The notes under the pieces are model-generated. The model was not told the origin of the DNA, searched no databases, and worked only from the letters and a program-made list of their open reading frames with translations. A stretch of 64,000 bases of DNA from Pseudomonadota bacterium (lineage in GTDB: Bacteria; Pseudomonadota; Gammaproteobacteria; Xanthomonadales; Xanthomonadaceae): assembly GCA_023388355.1 (NCBI GenBank), contig JAEWGI010000071.1, positions 114,964 through 178,963 of the forward strand. The letters run 5' to 3'. This document shows positions 1-10,657 of the stretch, in pieces (within the stretch, counting starts at the first letter, position 1; each line of letters starts with the position of its first letter). The position numbers were made by a program, and so were the translations under genes.

Positions 1-776
1 GTGAGCATGCGGTCAATGCGGTAAGGCGCCTCGGCCACATCCTCCAGGAACAGGATCGCGCCGTCGAACGCCGGCAGGTAGGGCGAACCGGCGAGCGCGG
101 TGAGCACGGTCAGGTTGCCGCCGAGCAGCCGCCCGCGCGCCCTGCCGCCGCGCAGGGTGACGGTGCGGTTGCGGCGCGGCACCAGTTCGTCTTCGTCGGC
201 ATCGAGCCGGTTCCGGTAATGCATCAGCTCGCGCTCGAAGAACAGCCGGCGGAACTGGTCGACGTTGAAGCGGTTCCAGCTGCCGTTGCCGATCGGCCCG
301 TGGAAGGTGACCAGGCCGGTCTGGGCCTGGATCGCGCAGTGCAGCGCGGTGATGTCCGAGTAGCCCAGCAGCACCTTGGGATTGGCGCGGATCGCATCGT
401 AGTCGAGCAGCGGCAGCAGGCGCGCGGCGCCGGAGCCGCCGCGGGTGCAGACGATGCCGGCCACGTCCGGATCGGCGAAGGCGTCGTCGAGATCCTGCGC
501 GCGCCCGGCATCGGGGCCGGCCAGGTGGCCGCGGCGGTCGGCGTAGTGGGCGCCGGTGACCACGCGCAGGCCGAGCGCTTCCATCACCTCGCGCGCAAGC
601 TGCAGGTCGAACGGTTCGGCGACCGCCGAGGACGGGCTGACCAGGGCCACCGTATCGCCCGGCGACAGCGGTCGCGGCAGCAGCCTGGCCGGTGCCGCCG
701 CCCGCGCGGTTGCGAAGCCGGCGAATGGAGCCAGTGCCGCGATCGCGGCGGCGCCGATGAAGTCTCGCCTGTGCAT
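1..776 (-). CDS. LD-carboxypeptidase (peptidase S66), 3' end outside the window
   Basis: Serine peptidase of the LdcA/S66 type, which trims the terminal D-alanine from murein tetrapeptides or acts on related amide substrates. The reading frame runs off the left edge, so about 258 N-terminal residues are seen of a family of roughly 300-340. The start is the ATG at 776. It is followed by an MHRRDF twin-arginine-like signal and a hydrophobic stretch ending near residue 28, so export by Tat is likely; many family members are cytoplasmic. The GYSD nucleophile elbow puts the catalytic serine at residue 140. TRGGSG (111-116) and EAPYRIDRML near the edge are typical of the family. The C-terminal Glu/His part of the triad lies outside the window. 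Confidence 0.85.
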   Translation of the reverse strand, partial: MHRRDFIGAAAIAALAPFAGFATARAAAPARLLPRPLSPGDTVALVSPSSAVAEPFDLQLAREVMEALGLRVVTGAHYADRRGHLAGPDAGRAQDLDDAFADPDVAGIVCTRGGSGAARLLPLLDYDAIRANPKVLLGYSDITALHCAIQAQTGLVTFHGPIGNGSWNRFNVDQFRRLFFERELMHYRNRLDADEDELVPRRNRTVTLRGGRARGRLLGGNLTVLTALAGSPYLPAFDGAILFLEDVAEAPYRIDRML

Positions 777-975
777 GCCCTGACCTTGTGCAGCGGGCGT
801 CAGAGCGTAGCAACCGCCGGCGCAGGCAACAATGCGCGCGCAGGCATCCGCCCGGTGGCGCCTGCGGGTGGACTCGATGGGCCGGAAAACGGGAATGATG
901 GCGGCCCGGCTTGCCGGTCGACAGCGATGGAAGGCAGCGATGGAAGGCATGGAGCGCCGGCGAGAGGCCGCGCTC

Positions 976-1974
976 CTATCCGCCGTGCCCTCCCGGATCC
1001 GCGGCGAGCACCGTGCGATTGCGCCCGCTGCGCTTGGCCCGGTACATGGCCATGTCGGCGCGGGTCAGCCACTCGCCCGCCGGTTCACCCGGCCGGTACA
1101 CGGCCCCGCCGATGGAGATGGTGATCGGGCGTCCGTTGCAGCGCAGCCCGCGTTCGACCGCGAGGCGCAACTTCTCGGCCGCCGCCCACAGCGCCTCCGC
1201 CCCGGCACCCGGCAGCAGCAGTCCGAACTCCTCCCCGCCAAGGCGCGAGAAGCGGTCGTCTCCACGCATGTTGTCGCGCACGATCTGCGCCAGCTGCACC
1301 AGTACCTGGTCGCCGGCCTTGTGGCCAAAGTCGTCGTTGATGCGCTTGAAGTGGTCGATGTCGAACACCAGCAGGCCCAGCGGGGTCGACTGGCGGCGAC
1401 TGGTGGCGAGCGCGGCGTCGAATTCGGCGTCCAGCCCGCGCCGGTTGCTGGCGCCGGTGAGCGGATCGCGCAGGGCCATCGTCTCGAGCTGGGCGCGCTG
1501 GCGTTCGGCGCGCGTGGCGAACACGTAGGAGAACAGGCTCACCACCGCCGCGGTTGCCAGGAAGGCCAGCTTGTGGGCCGCGGTGGCCAGGGCGGCACCG
1601 CTGCCGGCCACCGCCAGCGTGGTCAGCGCCGAGATCAACAGGGCCGGCCTGCGCCGCACCAGCAGGAAGTTCGCGACCAGCACCGGATACACCCAGAACA
1701 CGCCCGACAGGCCGGCCAGATGGGCCACCCCGATCACGCCGGCCGAATAACTCAGCGCGGCAAACAGCGCCGCGCCACGGCTGCGGTTGGTGAGCCATGC
1801 ATACAGCGAGGCCGAGCCGATGCAGGCCACGATGAGCAGGTCGACGGCGGCCACCAGGGGCTGCCCCACGACGTAGCGATAGACCGCGAACGGCGTGATG
1901 CCGAGCACCGTGATGGTGCCGAACAGCACCAGGATCGCGAGATGGAAATTCGACGTCAGCCTGTGTGTCCACAT
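976..1974 (-). CDS. Membrane-bound diguanylate cyclase (GGDEF domain)
   Basis: Makes the second messenger cyclic di-GMP from two GTP. The 332-residue protein starts at the ATG at 1974 (MWTHRLTS) and has about six membrane segments in its first 175 residues, forming an unassigned membrane sensor. The GGDEF domain follows: DPLTGASNRRG opens it and GGEEF sits at residues 246-250. Upstream of GGEEF by five residues is RGDD, a good RxxD inhibitory site, so product feedback is expected. ITISIGGAVY and MYRAKRSGRN are the usual C-terminal motifs. An extended reading frame reaches 2226, but that part is low complexity and overlaps a different remnant gene. No EAL domain is present. The signal sensed is unknown. 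Confidence 0.92.
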   Translation of the reverse strand: MWTHRLTSNFHLAILVLFGTITVLGITPFAVYRYVVGQPLVAAVDLLIVACIGSASLYAWLTNRSRGAALFAALSYSAGVIGVAHLAGLSGVFWVYPVLVANFLLVRRRPALLISALTTLAVAGSGAALATAAHKLAFLATAAVVSLFSYVFATRAERQRAQLETMALRDPLTGASNRRGLDAEFDAALATSRRQSTPLGLLVFDIDHFKRINDDFGHKAGDQVLVQLAQIVRDNMRGDDRFSRLGGEEFGLLLPGAGAEALWAAAEKLRLAVERGLRCNGRPITISIGGAVYRPGEPAGEWLTRADMAMYRAKRSGRNRTVLAADPGGHGG

Positions 1975-2086
1975 CACGCCTCTCCGCCTGGCCCGTCGCG
2001 GCCACCTTGTCGATTGTGTCTTGACGCCGAGGGAAGGCTGGCGAGCCGCCGGATGCAGCGTCCAGCAGCGCGTGTTGGCCGAGGGC

Positions 2087-2272
2087 TTACCAGAGGTGCT
2101 GCCCGATGTGCGCCCTGAGCGCCGGACAATTCCCGATCCTCGCAGCGTGGGCCCCGGCCATCCGTTCGGCCTGCTGCTCCATCGCATGCGCGTCACGCAG
2201 CCAATCGGGCAGGTGTCCGCGTGCATCAGTCACCAATGAGTCTCCGGCGCGGGGAGTCGCGATTGTCTGCAT
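2087..2272 (-). pseudogene. Truncated DUF892 (YciE/YciF ferritin-like) remnant
   Basis: A 61-codon frame beginning MQTIATPRAG contains LPDWLRDAHAMEQQAERM and ARIGNCPALRAHIGQHL, which matches the first helix region of YciE-type ferritin-like stress proteins (family length about 165). The frame then stops at TGG TAA, and the downstream sequence no longer resembles the family in any frame that I could follow. Only about the first third of the domain remains, so it cannot form the four-helix bundle. I read it as a decayed or deleted gene. The similarity is judged by eye. Confidence 0.6.
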
Positions 2273-2388
2273 CGGCGCGTCAACGTCGCGAGACAGCGGC
2301 GCGCGGCCAGCGGCGGGGGCGCCGCAAACGGCCGGGCGCCGGACGTGCACGGCAAGGCGCACCGCTTCGCCCGACCCGGTCGCCCTGC

Positions 2389-2934
2389 TCAGCGTGCGGC
2401 CTTGCGCACGCGTGGCGTGATCGCCACGTTCAGCCGGTCGCTCATCAGCTGCAGTTCGCCGTCCTGGATCATCGCGGTCAGGCGCATGCTGCGCTCGAGC
2501 AGTCCGGTCACCGCGTCGACGTCGGCGGCGGCGATGTCGATCACGGCGAGGTTGTCCAGGCGCGCCAGCGCATTCGCGGTCCGGTCCCACCAGATGTCCG
2601 AGGCGTTGCCGCCGTAGTTCACCACCACCACATCCCGGGCTCTGGCGCAGGCCTTGCGCACCCGGCTCTCGTCCGGGTGGCCGAGGTCGATCCAGCGCTC
2701 GATGTCGCCGGTGTAGTCGCGCTGCCACAGGTCGGGATCCTCGGCGGTGCTCAGGCCGCGGCCGAACTCGAGGCGTTCGTCGGCGAACAGGGCGAACGCC
2801 AGCAGCCGCACCATCAGCCGCTCCGGGGTTTCGGACGGATGCCGGGCGAGGCTGAAGACATGGCTTGCGTAGTAGTGCCGGTCCATGTCGCTGACCTGCA
2901 GTTCGACCCTGTGGATGGTCGCGTTGGGTGCCAT
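2389..2934 (-). CDS. yaeQ: YaeQ family protein
   Basis: The ATG at 2934 gives 181 residues, the length of Escherichia coli YaeQ. An ATG six bases upstream is the alternative start. The N-terminal MAPNATIHRVELQVSDMDR and the central DLWQRDYTGDIERWIDLG are characteristic. YaeQ has a PD-(D/E)xK-nuclease-like fold. It was once proposed as a transcription antitermination factor able to replace RfaH, but its real role is unsettled. It stands alone here, with 170 bases of non-coding DNA before the divergent amidohydrolase gene at 3106. Confidence 0.9.
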   Translation of the reverse strand: MAPNATIHRVELQVSDMDRHYYASHVFSLARHPSETPERLMVRLLAFALFADERLEFGRGLSTAEDPDLWQRDYTGDIERWIDLGHPDESRVRKACARARDVVVVNYGGNASDIWWDRTANALARLDNLAVIDIAAADVDAVTGLLERSMRLTAMIQDGELQLMSDRLNVAITPRVRKAAR

Positions 2935-3105
2935 GTGCATGCCGGTTGCGGAAAGGCGCCATTGTAGTCGCCGCAGCCTTGCGTCATTCCGCCGCGAACC
3001 GGCGCACGGGAAAACCGACGCGGGCTGAACGCATGCACGCGCACGCCACTGCGGCAGCACATCCCTCACGGCGCAATCATTGGACGCCTGCCAGCATCCG
3101 GGGCC

Positions 3106-3963
3106 ATGATGGCAGCTGAAGGAAACGCCCCCGCAGGGAGCTGGTTCGAGACCCGCCCGGCGCTGGTTCCGACGCCGCGTGCGCGCGATTGGGACATTAC
3201 CGTGGCCGACGGTCCGGTGCTGGCGACGGCGATCCACGACGGCCACGCGCTGCGCCCGTCCCTGCGGCCGCTGATGGCGCTCGACGACGGGCAGCGGCTG
3301 CGCGAGGAAGATCCCCTGACCGGGCTTCTGACCGATGTCGGCGACGTGCGCATCCGGGTTCCGGTATCGCGCTTCGAGGTCGACCTCAACCGCCCGCGCG
3401 ACGGCGCCGTGTACGCGCGCCCCGAAGACTGCTGGGGCCTGCGCCTGTGGAATGCGCCGCTGCCCGCGGAAGAGGCCGCGCGCTCGGTCGCCATCTGGGA
3501 CCGCTTCTACGCCATGGTGGCCGAGCTGGTCGAGCGCCTGCTCGAGCGCTGGGACACCCTGCTCCTGCTCGACCTGCACAGCTACAACCATCGCCGCGAC
3601 GGCGCCGACGCGGCGCCCGCCGACGCCGCAGGCAACCCCGACATCGAGCTGGGCCTGACCACGGTCGCGCCGGGCCGCTGGATGCAGGTGGCCGAACGCT
3701 TCGCCCACGTGCTGCGGCAGACGCCCGTGTGCGGCCGTACCCCGGACGTGCGCGCCAACGTACGCTTCCCCACCGGCGGCCATTTCCCTGAATGGGTGTA
3801 TGCGCGCTGGGGGCCGCGGGTGTGCACCATCTCGCCCGAGTACAAGAAGATCTTCATGGACGAGTGGACCGGGCGGGTCGACCTGCCCGCGCTGCGGGCG
3901 CTGCACGAGGGCCTGCGCGCGGCGGTCGATGCGATCCGCCCCGAGTTCCGGAGGATCGCTTGA
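3106..3963 (+). CDS. N-formylglutamate amidohydrolase family protein
   Basis: A 285-residue member of the N-formylglutamate amidohydrolase (HutG-type) family, which hydrolyses N-formyl-glutamate-like amides with a metal cofactor. IHDGHALRP (residues 43-51) and DLHSYNHRR (near 156) supply the expected histidine and acidic metal ligands, and FPTGGHFPEWV lies further on. There is no histidine-degradation gene nearby. Instead the gene is the first of a tightly packed trio: the next gene starts at a TTG that overlaps this stop codon (TTGA, 3960-3963). That context points to an amidoligase/peptidase pathway, so the true substrate is probably not formylglutamate from histidine. An ATG one codon later is an equally possible start. 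Confidence 0.82.
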   Translation: MMAAEGNAPAGSWFETRPALVPTPRARDWDITVADGPVLATAIHDGHALRPSLRPLMALDDGQRLREEDPLTGLLTDVGDVRIRVPVSRFEVDLNRPRDGAVYARPEDCWGLRLWNAPLPAEEAARSVAIWDRFYAMVAELVERLLERWDTLLLLDLHSYNHRRDGADAAPADAAGNPDIELGLTTVAPGRWMQVAERFAHVLRQTPVCGRTPDVRANVRFPTGGHFPEWVYARWGPRVCTISPEYKKIFMDEWTGRVDLPALRALHEGLRAAVDAIRPEFRRIA

Positions 3964-5195
3964 ACGCACGCGCGCTCCCGCTGCCGCTCACGTCACCCGA
4001 TGCCCGCGCCCTGCCGCCAGTGGCCGCGGACGTCGACGCCGCGCTGCTGTCGATCGACACCCAGCTCGACTGGCTGCTCGCGCTCAACCCCCTGGGCACC
4101 GACGCGCTGTGGGATGAATTCGAGGCCAGCGGCCGGACCACGGTCTCGCCATTGCGCTACGCCGAGCCGGTACTCGACCTGGACGCGATGCGCCGCCGCC
4201 TGCTGGCGCTGCCGGTGGACCGGATCGAATCTCCGCTGCTGGCCGACCTGCTGGCCGAGAAGCAGCGCGATCTCGGCCACACCATCGAACTGGTGCGGCT
4301 GCGCGGCACCGGCGCGTTCACCGCGGCGAGCATCGAACTGTTCGGCGGGGTCGAGCCGGAGCTGCTGGCGCTGGCGCAGCGCCTGCTCGACGAGGTGGAG
4401 CCGGGCGAGCGGCTGGAGGCGGACATCGGCGTCGATGCGGTGGTGGCCGCGGTCGAGGACGAAGTCGCCTGGTACCGCGAGCGAGCGCCCGACTTCAGCC
4501 TGGACGTGATCGTCAACGCCGACATCGGCTCGCTGATGATGGTCTCGCACGGACGCCTGTACCTCGATGCCGAACTGCGCCTTCCTCAGGCGCGCCTGCA
4601 GCCGCTGGTGCAGCACGAGATCGGCACCCACGTGGTCACCCATTACAACGGCGCGCGCCAGCCGCTGCGCCAGCTGTCGGTCGGCCTGGCGCAGTACGAT
4701 CCGCTGCAGGAGGGCTTGGGCGTGCTGGCCGAGTTCCTGGTCGGCTACCTGCCGGGCGAGCGCCTGCGCATCCTCGCCGCGCGCGTGCTGGCCGCCGACA
4801 TGGCGATCCATCGCCAGGACATCCCCGCGATCTTCGCCTGCCTGCACGACCGGCACGGGTTCGCCACCGACGAGGCCTTCGACATCGCGGTGCGCGCCCT
4901 GCGCGGCGGCGGGCTGACCAAGGACGCGGTGTACCTGCGCGGCCTGTGCGACCTGCTCGCCGACCTGCGCGCGGGCGGCGAGTTCGAAACCCTGTTCGCC
5001 GGCAAGTTCGCGCTGCGTCATCGCGCCGCGCTGGCGCAGCTTGCGGACGAAGGCTGGGTCACTCCGCCGCGCCTGCTGCCGCGCTACGCCAGCGCCGCCG
5101 GCTTCCCGGCCGCCCTCGACCGCTGCCGCCGGCTCGACATTGGCCAGCTGCACCACGCCCACCCCGCCCCCCTCCCGCTGGAATCGACTGCATGA
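3960..5195 (+). CDS. MATCAP/DUF1704 family zinc metallopeptidase (QEGLA-motif protein)
   Basis: Bacterial homologue of the DUF1704 family, whose animal members (MATCAP) are tyrosine carboxypeptidases acting on tubulin. Bacterial members are often named flavohemoglobin expression-modulating QEGLA motif proteins. The start is TTG at 3960, overlapping the upstream stop, giving 411 residues; no ATG fits as well. The zinc site HEIGTH is at residues 219-224 (HExxxH). QEGL follows at 250-253 in LQEGLGVLAEFLVG, where the glutamate is the expected third ligand. No signal peptide is visible, so it should act in the cytoplasm. It overlaps the next gene by ATGA at 5192-5195, so the three genes are probably translationally coupled. 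Confidence 0.88.
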   Translation: MNARALPLPLTSPDARALPPVAADVDAALLSIDTQLDWLLALNPLGTDALWDEFEASGRTTVSPLRYAEPVLDLDAMRRRLLALPVDRIESPLLADLLAEKQRDLGHTIELVRLRGTGAFTAASIELFGGVEPELLALAQRLLDEVEPGERLEADIGVDAVVAAVEDEVAWYRERAPDFSLDVIVNADIGSLMMVSHGRLYLDAELRLPQARLQPLVQHEIGTHVVTHYNGARQPLRQLSVGLAQYDPLQEGLGVLAEFLVGYLPGERLRILAARVLAADMAIHRQDIPAIFACLHDRHGFATDEAFDIAVRALRGGGLTKDAVYLRGLCDLLADLRAGGEFETLFAGKFALRHRAALAQLADEGWVTPPRLLPRYASAAGFPAALDRCRRLDIGQLHHAHPAPLPLESTA

Positions 5196-6253
5196 GCGAC
5201 CGCCCCCTGCGCCTGGGTTTCACCGTCAACGACGTCGCCACCGAACAGGACGACTACACCACCATCCGGCTGGCGCGCACCGCCGCCAGGCTCGGCCATT
5301 CGGTCGCGCTGATCGGCCTGGAGGGCTTCATCTACGACCCGAGCGGGGTCGTCCACGCCAGGGCGCACCTGCCGCGCGAAACCGACTACGCGGACGATGC
5401 CGCGCTGCTGGCCGAGCTCCAGGGCGAGGACGCCCGGGTGGATCGCATCAACGTCGAGGAGCTGGACGTGCTGATGCTGCGCAGCGATCCGGCCGAGGAA
5501 GTGGTCGACCGTCCCTGGGCACCCAACAGCGCGCTGCTGTTCGCGCAGCTGGTGGTCGCTCGCGGCGTGATCGTGCTCAACGACCCGACCCACCTGACCG
5601 ACGCGTCCAACAAGACCTACTTCCAGCATTTCCCCGAAGACGTGCGCCCGGTGACCTGCATCAGCCGCGATGCCGACGCGATCAAGGAGTTCATCTCGGC
5701 CCAGGGCGGTCGCGGCGTGATCAAGCCGCTGCAGGGATCCGGCGGCCAGGGCGTGTTCGTGGTCAACGGCGACGGCGGCGCGAACGTCAACCAGATGATC
5801 GACGCGGTGATCCGCGACGGCTACGCGATCGCCCAGGAGTACCTGCCCGCCGCGGCCGACGGCGACCTGCGCCTGCTGACCCTCAACGGGCGCCCGCTCC
5901 AGGTCGACGGCCGCTACGCCTGCTTCCGCCGCTACAACGACAGCGGCGACGCGCGCAGCAACATCAGCGCCGGCGGCAAGGTGGAACTGGCCGAGCCCGA
6001 CGCCGACGCGCTGCACCTGGCCGAACTGGTGGCGCCGAAACTGATCCGCGACGGCATGTACCTGGCCGGACTCGACATTGTCGGCGACAAGCTGATGGAG
6101 GTGAACGTCGACACGCCCGGCGGCATCAACATGGCCGAGGAACTGACCGGGGTCGACTTCAGCGGCCACATCGTCGCCGACCTGGCGCGCAAGGTTCGCC
6201 TGCGCAACGAGTACCGTGGCAACCTGACCAACGTCGAGCTGGCGATGCTGTAG
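5192..6253 (+). CDS. Glutathione synthase/RimK-like ATP-grasp ligase
   Basis: A 353-residue ATP-grasp enzyme, expected to join a carboxylate to an amine through an acyl-phosphate using ATP and magnesium. The N-terminal domain resembles the pre-ATP-grasp domain of glutathione synthase (LRLGFTVND; LDVLMLRSDPAEE; NDPTHLTDASNK). The glycine-rich nucleotide loop QGSGGQGVF lies near residue 182, DGDLRLLTL near 223, and the metal-binding MEVNVDTPGGIN near 300. Genuine glutathione synthases (GshB) share this architecture, but the gene sits behind an amidohydrolase and a MATCAP-like peptidase rather than with gshA. The start ATG overlaps the upstream stop. Substrates are unknown; a peptide or amino-acid ligase acting with its two neighbours is the favoured inference. 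Confidence 0.85.
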   Translation: MSDRPLRLGFTVNDVATEQDDYTTIRLARTAARLGHSVALIGLEGFIYDPSGVVHARAHLPRETDYADDAALLAELQGEDARVDRINVEELDVLMLRSDPAEEVVDRPWAPNSALLFAQLVVARGVIVLNDPTHLTDASNKTYFQHFPEDVRPVTCISRDADAIKEFISAQGGRGVIKPLQGSGGQGVFVVNGDGGANVNQMIDAVIRDGYAIAQEYLPAAADGDLRLLTLNGRPLQVDGRYACFRRYNDSGDARSNISAGGKVELAEPDADALHLAELVAPKLIRDGMYLAGLDIVGDKLMEVNVDTPGGINMAEELTGVDFSGHIVADLARKVRLRNEYRGNLTNVELAML

Positions 6254-6358
6254 GTCGCGTCGCCCTCGGCGGACGGCAGCGCGGTGCCGGCGTGTCGATT
6301 CCGGCGGCCGTGCTGCGTCGTGGAAGCGGAACACCCACCAGGCCACACGGAGCCCGCC

Positions 6359-6838
6359 ATGACACCGAAAAACCTCGTCTGCCTCTGGTTCGACGGCACC
6401 GCCCACGATGCCGCGACCTTCTACGCCCGCACCTTCCCCGACAGCCACGTCGACGGCGTGTATCGCGCGCCCGCGGACTTCCCCTCCGGCAAGGCCGGCG
6501 ACGTGCTCACCGTGCGCTTCTCGGTCCTGGGCATCCCCTGCCTCGGCCTCAACGGCGGTCCGGCCTTCCCCCACAGCGAGGCGTTCTCGTTCCAGGTAGC
6601 CACCGACGACCAGGCCGAAACCGACCGCTACTGGGACGCCATCGTCGGCAATGGCGGCGAGGAAAGCGCCTGCGGCTGGTGCCGCGACCGCTGGGGGCTG
6701 TCGTGGCAGATCACGCCGCGGGTGCTCACCGATGCGATCGCCGATCCGGATCCGGCCGTGGCCGCCCGCGCCTTCCAGGCGATGATGGGCATGCGCAGGA
6801 TCAGCGTCGCCGCGATCGAGGCCGCGGTCCGGGGCTGA
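6359..6838 (+). CDS. VOC/PhnB-like protein (3-demethylubiquinone methyltransferase-like fold)
   Basis: A 159-residue single-domain protein of the glyoxalase/VOC superfamily, in the group annotated as 3-demethylubiquinone-9 3-methyltransferase or PhnB-like. LCLWFDGTAHDAATFYARTF opens the domain, and the central GLNGGPAFPHSEAFSFQV and CGWCRDRWGLSWQITP are characteristic. Members have no methyltransferase fold, and their biochemical role is mostly unknown. The start has a GGAG ribosome site eight bases upstream. It lies 105 bases after the ATP-grasp gene and is convergent with the SpoIIAA-like gene, so it is probably a separate unit. Confidence 0.85.
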   Translation: MTPKNLVCLWFDGTAHDAATFYARTFPDSHVDGVYRAPADFPSGKAGDVLTVRFSVLGIPCLGLNGGPAFPHSEAFSFQVATDDQAETDRYWDAIVGNGGEESACGWCRDRWGLSWQITPRVLTDAIADPDPAVAARAFQAMMGMRRISVAAIEAAVRG

Positions 6839-6865
6839 TCCGCCGCGGCCGCGGCGCGTTCGCGC

Positions 6866-7234
6866 TCAGCCCTCGACCACCCAGGCCAGGGCGCGGGCGC
6901 GCTCGTCGGGCTCGAACACGCGATAGCTCACGAACGGCAGCAGCGCGCTTTCAACGCGCGTGCCGGCGCGCACCCAGGCCTGGTCGGCCACCACCGCGAT
7001 GCGGCCGAACCGGCGCAGCTCCTTCATCAGCGGCATCGCGCGCGCCAGGTGGCCGCCGAAACCGGTCAGCTCCAGGCTGTCGAGCGAGCGCGTCTCGACG
7101 AACATGTGCAGCTTCGGATTCCGCGCCAGGGCGCCCTCGATACAGTCCATCAGCGCGTCCAGGTCTTCGGATGTGATCCGGTCCTGGAGCGTTACCGCGA
7201 TCACGTCGTCGGCGGACGGGAGGAAGTGGTGCAT
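6866..7234 (-). CDS. SpoIIAA/STAS-like protein
   Basis: A 122-residue protein of the SpoIIAA-like family (PF11964 type), a STAS/SEC14-related fold. The pattern IAVTLQDRITSEDLDALMDCIE, then a hydrophobic strand and SLELTGFGGHLARAM, followed by RIAVVADQAWVRAG and a C-terminal FEPDERARALAWV, fits the family over its full length. In other bacteria such proteins occur singly and have no established function; a lipid- or nucleotide-binding role is only speculation. No conserved phosphorylatable serine of true anti-anti-sigma factors is evident. Confidence 0.85.
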   Translation of the reverse strand: MHHFLPSADDVIAVTLQDRITSEDLDALMDCIEGALARNPKLHMFVETRSLDSLELTGFGGHLARAMPLMKELRRFGRIAVVADQAWVRAGTRVESALLPFVSYRVFEPDERARALAWVVEG

Positions 7235-7378
7235 GGGCGGCTCCGTCGGAGGGCGTGGCGCGGGATGCTACAGGGCCCGGCGTGGCCTTGGCGTGGACGC
7301 CGCGTCGGCACGACGCGATCCGTTGGCGGCATCACCGGTTTTCAGCCAAGATGCGTGCTTTGGCGGCAGGATCGGACG

Positions 7379-8635
7379 ATGGCTGACGATGTGGCGCGCC
7401 GCAGGCGATGGCTGCTGGCGGCAGCGGCAATCGCAGTGCTGCTGCTGGTGGTCTGGGCCGCGACCCGGCTGCGTGGGCCGCACCTGCCCGGCTACGAGAT
7501 CGCCAGCGGGCCGCTGGTGCAGAACGTGGTTGCGACCGGGCGCGTGGCGGCGCCGTCGCGGGTGCTGGTGGGCGCGGAGATCGCCGGCCTGGTGCTCGAA
7601 CGGCGGGTGATGGACGGCGACCGGGTCGAACCCGGCGACGTGCTGGTGGTGCTGCGCGCACGCGACCTGCAGGCCCGCCGCGACGAGGCCCGGGCCGCGC
7701 TGGAGGCGCTGCGCACGACCGAGCGCCCCGACGCCCAGGCGCGCCTGCGCCAGGCGCGCGCCGAGCTGGCCCAGGCCGAACGCGAGCTTGCCCGCCGCCG
7801 CGAACTGGGCGAACGCCAGCTGGTATCGCGCGAGAGCGTGGAGGCGGCCAGCCAGACCGCCATCGCGGCACGTGCGGCTGCCGAACAGGCCCGGCTGGCG
7901 GTCGATGCGCTCGATGGCGGCGCTCGCGAGGCGCAGGCGCGCGAACGCCTCGAGGCTGCGGAGGCCGAGCTTGCGCGCGCGCAGATCCGCGCCACCGTTC
8001 CCGGCACCGTGCTGGTGCGCAGCGTCGAGCCGGGCGATACCGTGAACCCGGGCGACGTGCTGCTGGAGATCGCCCGCGATGCGCCGGGCGAAGTCCTGGT
8101 GGCGCTGGACGAGAAGAACCTCGGCCGGCTCGAACCCGGGCAGCCGGCCACCTGCATCGCCGACGCGTTCCCGATGCGCCCGTTCGCCGCCAGCGTCTTC
8201 CACATCGCGCCCGGCGTGGATCCCACGCGAGGCACGGTCGACGTGCGCCTGCGCATCGACCCGGCCGCCGACTTCGTGCGGCAGGACATGACCGTCACCG
8301 CCACCCTGGTCACCGGCCGCCGCGAGGACGCGCTGGCCGTGCCCAACGACGCCCTGCTCGACGCCGACATCGGCAGCGACCGTGCCGCCGTGCTGCGCGT
8401 GGACGGCGGTCGCGTCGAGCGCGTGCCGGTGCGCCTGGGCCTGCGCGGCCTGGCGATGAGCGAAGTGCTGGAGGGGCTGTCCGCCGGCGACGAGGTGGTG
8501 GCCGCCGGCGCGCTCGCCCGCGACGCGCTGCCGGACGACGGCGACCGCGTCCGCCTCCAGCTCCAGCCCGCGCCCGCCTCCACCGCGCAGCCGCGCGAGT
8601 CGCGCGACGGCGAGCTGCCGATGCCGTTCGACTGA
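7379..8635 (+). CDS. Periplasmic adaptor subunit of an ABC exporter (HlyD/MacA-like)
   Basis: Membrane-fusion protein of 418 residues that would link an inner-membrane ABC transporter to the periplasm or an outer-membrane channel. A signal anchor spans residues 10-28. The lipoyl/biotinyl half-motifs (GRVAAPSRVLVGAEIAGLV near 57 and TVPGTVLVRSVEPGDTVNPG near 205) flank a long alanine/arginine-rich coiled coil at about 95-200. Beta-barrel and membrane-proximal domains follow. The next gene starts three bases after the stop, so the protein is co-expressed with the permease and ATPase. A MacA-type role in efflux or export is inferred; the cargo is unknown, and no TolC gene is in the window. Confidence 0.9.
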   Translation: MADDVARRRRWLLAAAAIAVLLLVVWAATRLRGPHLPGYEIASGPLVQNVVATGRVAAPSRVLVGAEIAGLVLERRVMDGDRVEPGDVLVVLRARDLQARRDEARAALEALRTTERPDAQARLRQARAELAQAERELARRRELGERQLVSRESVEAASQTAIAARAAAEQARLAVDALDGGAREAQARERLEAAEAELARAQIRATVPGTVLVRSVEPGDTVNPGDVLLEIARDAPGEVLVALDEKNLGRLEPGQPATCIADAFPMRPFAASVFHIAPGVDPTRGTVDVRLRIDPAADFVRQDMTVTATLVTGRREDALAVPNDALLDADIGSDRAAVLRVDGGRVERVPVRLGLRGLAMSEVLEGLSAGDEVVAAGALARDALPDDGDRVRLQLQPAPASTAQPRESRDGELPMPFD

Positions 8636-8638
8636 ACG

Positions 8639-10538
<1,900 letters not shown>

Positions 10539-10657
10539 CGCGCCGACCCCGCCGGTAGTGCCGCCGGTCGGAAGCCGCGGGGGCGGCCCGTGCGGCTGTC
10601 CGCCGTCGCCGGCTGCCTGCGTAGTAGTCGTCATTGGCGACCACTCCAGGAGGCAGC

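Noticed and set aside
832..2118. Long plus-strand frame over the diguanylate cyclase
   Set aside because: Antisense to the GGDEF gene, low-complexity Gln/Arg/His composition, no ribosome site or domain.
2389..3969. 526-codon minus-strand frame extending YaeQ upstream
   Set aside because: The upstream part is the mirror of the amidohydrolase gene. The YaeQ domain starts at 2934 and has the family's usual length from there.
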